64,000 nt of DNA, from assembly GCA_004010275.1 (NCBI GenBank), contig RBWT01000010.1:1-64000 (forward strand), in the 5' to 3' direction. Positions 63,533 through 64,000 of this stretch are shown one piece after another. Source of the DNA: Streptomyces huasconensis. GTDB lineage: Bacteria > Actinomycetota > Actinomycetes > Streptomycetales > Streptomycetaceae. The notes beneath the pieces are model-generated. The model was not told the DNA's origin, searched no databases, and worked only from the letters and a program-made list of their open reading frames with translations. A program made the position numbers and the translations under genes. Every line of letters starts with the position of its first letter. The first letter of the stretch is position 1.

Positions 63533-63957
63533 AGGGGTTGTGGCCTTTCGGAGGGCGGACGGGGGGCGGATCGGGCGATGTCGGCGGCGGCCGGGGCGCG
63601 GAGGGCGCGAGGCCTGTGCCGACCTGATGCATACGCCACCGACGGGCACGCCCAAACGTCAGCCGCGGGGGTCGCGTTGACAGGTGGGGGAGCGGGTGAC
63701 TGTAATGGTGCTCGTGCCGCGTGGCGCCGACCAAAGAGCAGTGGGCAGGTCGGCGACCGGGCGAGCACCTTCACTCAAGGACGTCGCCGATGGACACGTC
63801 GTGAGTTCACACCGTTCGCGCCCGCGGGCTCGCGCCTGACCGCGCGCCTCCGCGCCGCGCCCCGGCCACGCCTCTCGCGCGTGGACCCTTCACCTTCCTC
63901 TCCCTTCACCGCGTACGACGCGGTACCGCACACCTCGTACGGAGACCTGACACCGTC
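63533..63957. other. Intergenic region with strong promoter and long leader
   Basis: 425 bases between divergent genes. It holds the promoter and inverted repeats at 63677-63769 and then about 190 bases of leader with CCGCGCGCCTCCGCG-type GC-rich sequence before the gene at 63958. No ORF with a ribosome binding site was seen in it apart from the tiny ATGGACACGTCGTGA at 63790. Confidence 0.5.
63677..63769 (+). promoter_or_regulatory. HrdB-like promoter followed by nested inverted repeats
   Basis: TTGACA (63677-63682) and TGTAAT (63701-63706) with an 18-base spacer form the best sigma-70-type promoter in the window, reading rightward. Just after it come nested arms: GGTGCTCG (63707-63714) with CGAGCACC (63762-63769), and inside them CGCCGACC (63725-63732) with GGTCGGCG (63748-63755). 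The inner stem would be transcribed in full; the outer one begins about where transcription should start. Confidence 0.6.
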
Positions 63958-64000
63958 ATGCCCACACCCACCACATCCTTCAACCAAGCCGTCATCGAGG
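63958..64000 (+). CDS. Partial gene cut by the window edge, possibly deazaflavin-dependent oxidoreductase
   Basis: GGAGACCTGACACCGTC then ATG at 63958, reading MPTPTTSFNQAVIE before the window ends. The opening FNQAVIE resembles the start of DUF385-type nitroreductases, but fourteen residues are too few to be certain. The promoter is probably that at 63677, giving a leader of about 245 bases. Confidence 0.4.
   Translation, partial: MPTPTTSFNQAVIE

Noticed and set aside
63775..63987. A 70-codon minus-strand frame at the right edge
   Set aside because: No ribosome binding site or similarity, and it lies over the leader and start of a rightward gene with a good promoter.

Overview
The window is high-GC actinobacterial DNA. 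Dense GGAGG-type ribosome binding sites, frequent GTG starts, ATGA/GTGA start-stop overlaps and gene families such as a Ku protein, an Rpf-LysM-M23 wall hydrolase, MT0933-type antitoxin, actinobacterial glycogen synthase and a GH19 chitinase under a DasR-like box all point to Streptomyces or a close relative. No rRNA, tRNA, CRISPR array, insertion sequence or phage gene was seen. The first two thirds look like chromosome-arm accessory and catabolic genes.

Layout. 0-9.2 kb: CBS protein; a divergent NTF2-like/TetR pair with three identical-type operators; deazaflavin oxidoreductase; secreted chitinase; GntR plus CynX-type exporter; decayed acetyltransferase; small antitoxin-like protein; secreted GH3 glycosidase. 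9.3-19.4 kb: ABC exporter behind a MerR-type promoter, secreted phosphoesterase, glucose-dehydrogenase-like enzyme, a Ku operon beside a gene sharing the Ku C-terminal motif, SDR, formaldehyde-dehydrogenase-like enzyme, GntR. 19.5-24.6 kb: complete soxBDAG sarcosine oxidase operon. 24.6-28.6 kb: divergent polyhydroxybutyrate unit (MHS transporter and 3-hydroxybutyrate dehydrogenase one way, secreted PHB depolymerase the other). 28.6-37 kb: FadR-type regulator with L-fuconate-dehydratase-like enzyme, acetyltransferases, HAD phosphatase, polysaccharide deacetylase, M20 amidohydrolase, NHL-repeat protein.

37.3-49.2 kb is the most interesting part: a compact, carrier-protein-free biosynthetic cluster. 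It has a major facilitator, an SbnA-like PLP synthase and SbnB-like dehydrogenase (together predicted to make L-2,3-diaminopropionate), an AurF-like diiron oxygenase, a carbamoyltransferase with an altered substrate motif, a HemK/PrmC-like methyltransferase, a free-standing class I aminoacyl-tRNA-synthetase-like enzyme, and, facing them, an ectoine-hydroxylase-like dioxygenase coupled to an amino-acid importer operon. I infer an N-oxygenated, carbamoylated diaminopropionate-type small amino acid; the product cannot be named from sequence.

49.3-64 kb: small secreted protein, panD, acetyltransferase, racemase-like protein, proline-rich peptide, CE7 esterase, Rpf-LysM-M23 protein, DMT permease, FhuF-like Fe-S protein, glgA-glgC, zinc-ribbon SDR, a 57-residue conserved-looking small protein, MerR with an antibiotic-biosynthesis monooxygenase, DUF1062 protein, alpha/beta hydrolase and the first codons of another gene.

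A quality warning: about thirty genes, including expected-intact ones such as panD and glgC, read as full-length proteins only if one to four single-base indels are allowed, whereas the eleven genes at 37.3-49.2 kb carry none. Most of these frameshifts are more likely sequence errors than real pseudogenes, and I annotate such genes over their full span, giving the approximate break points.
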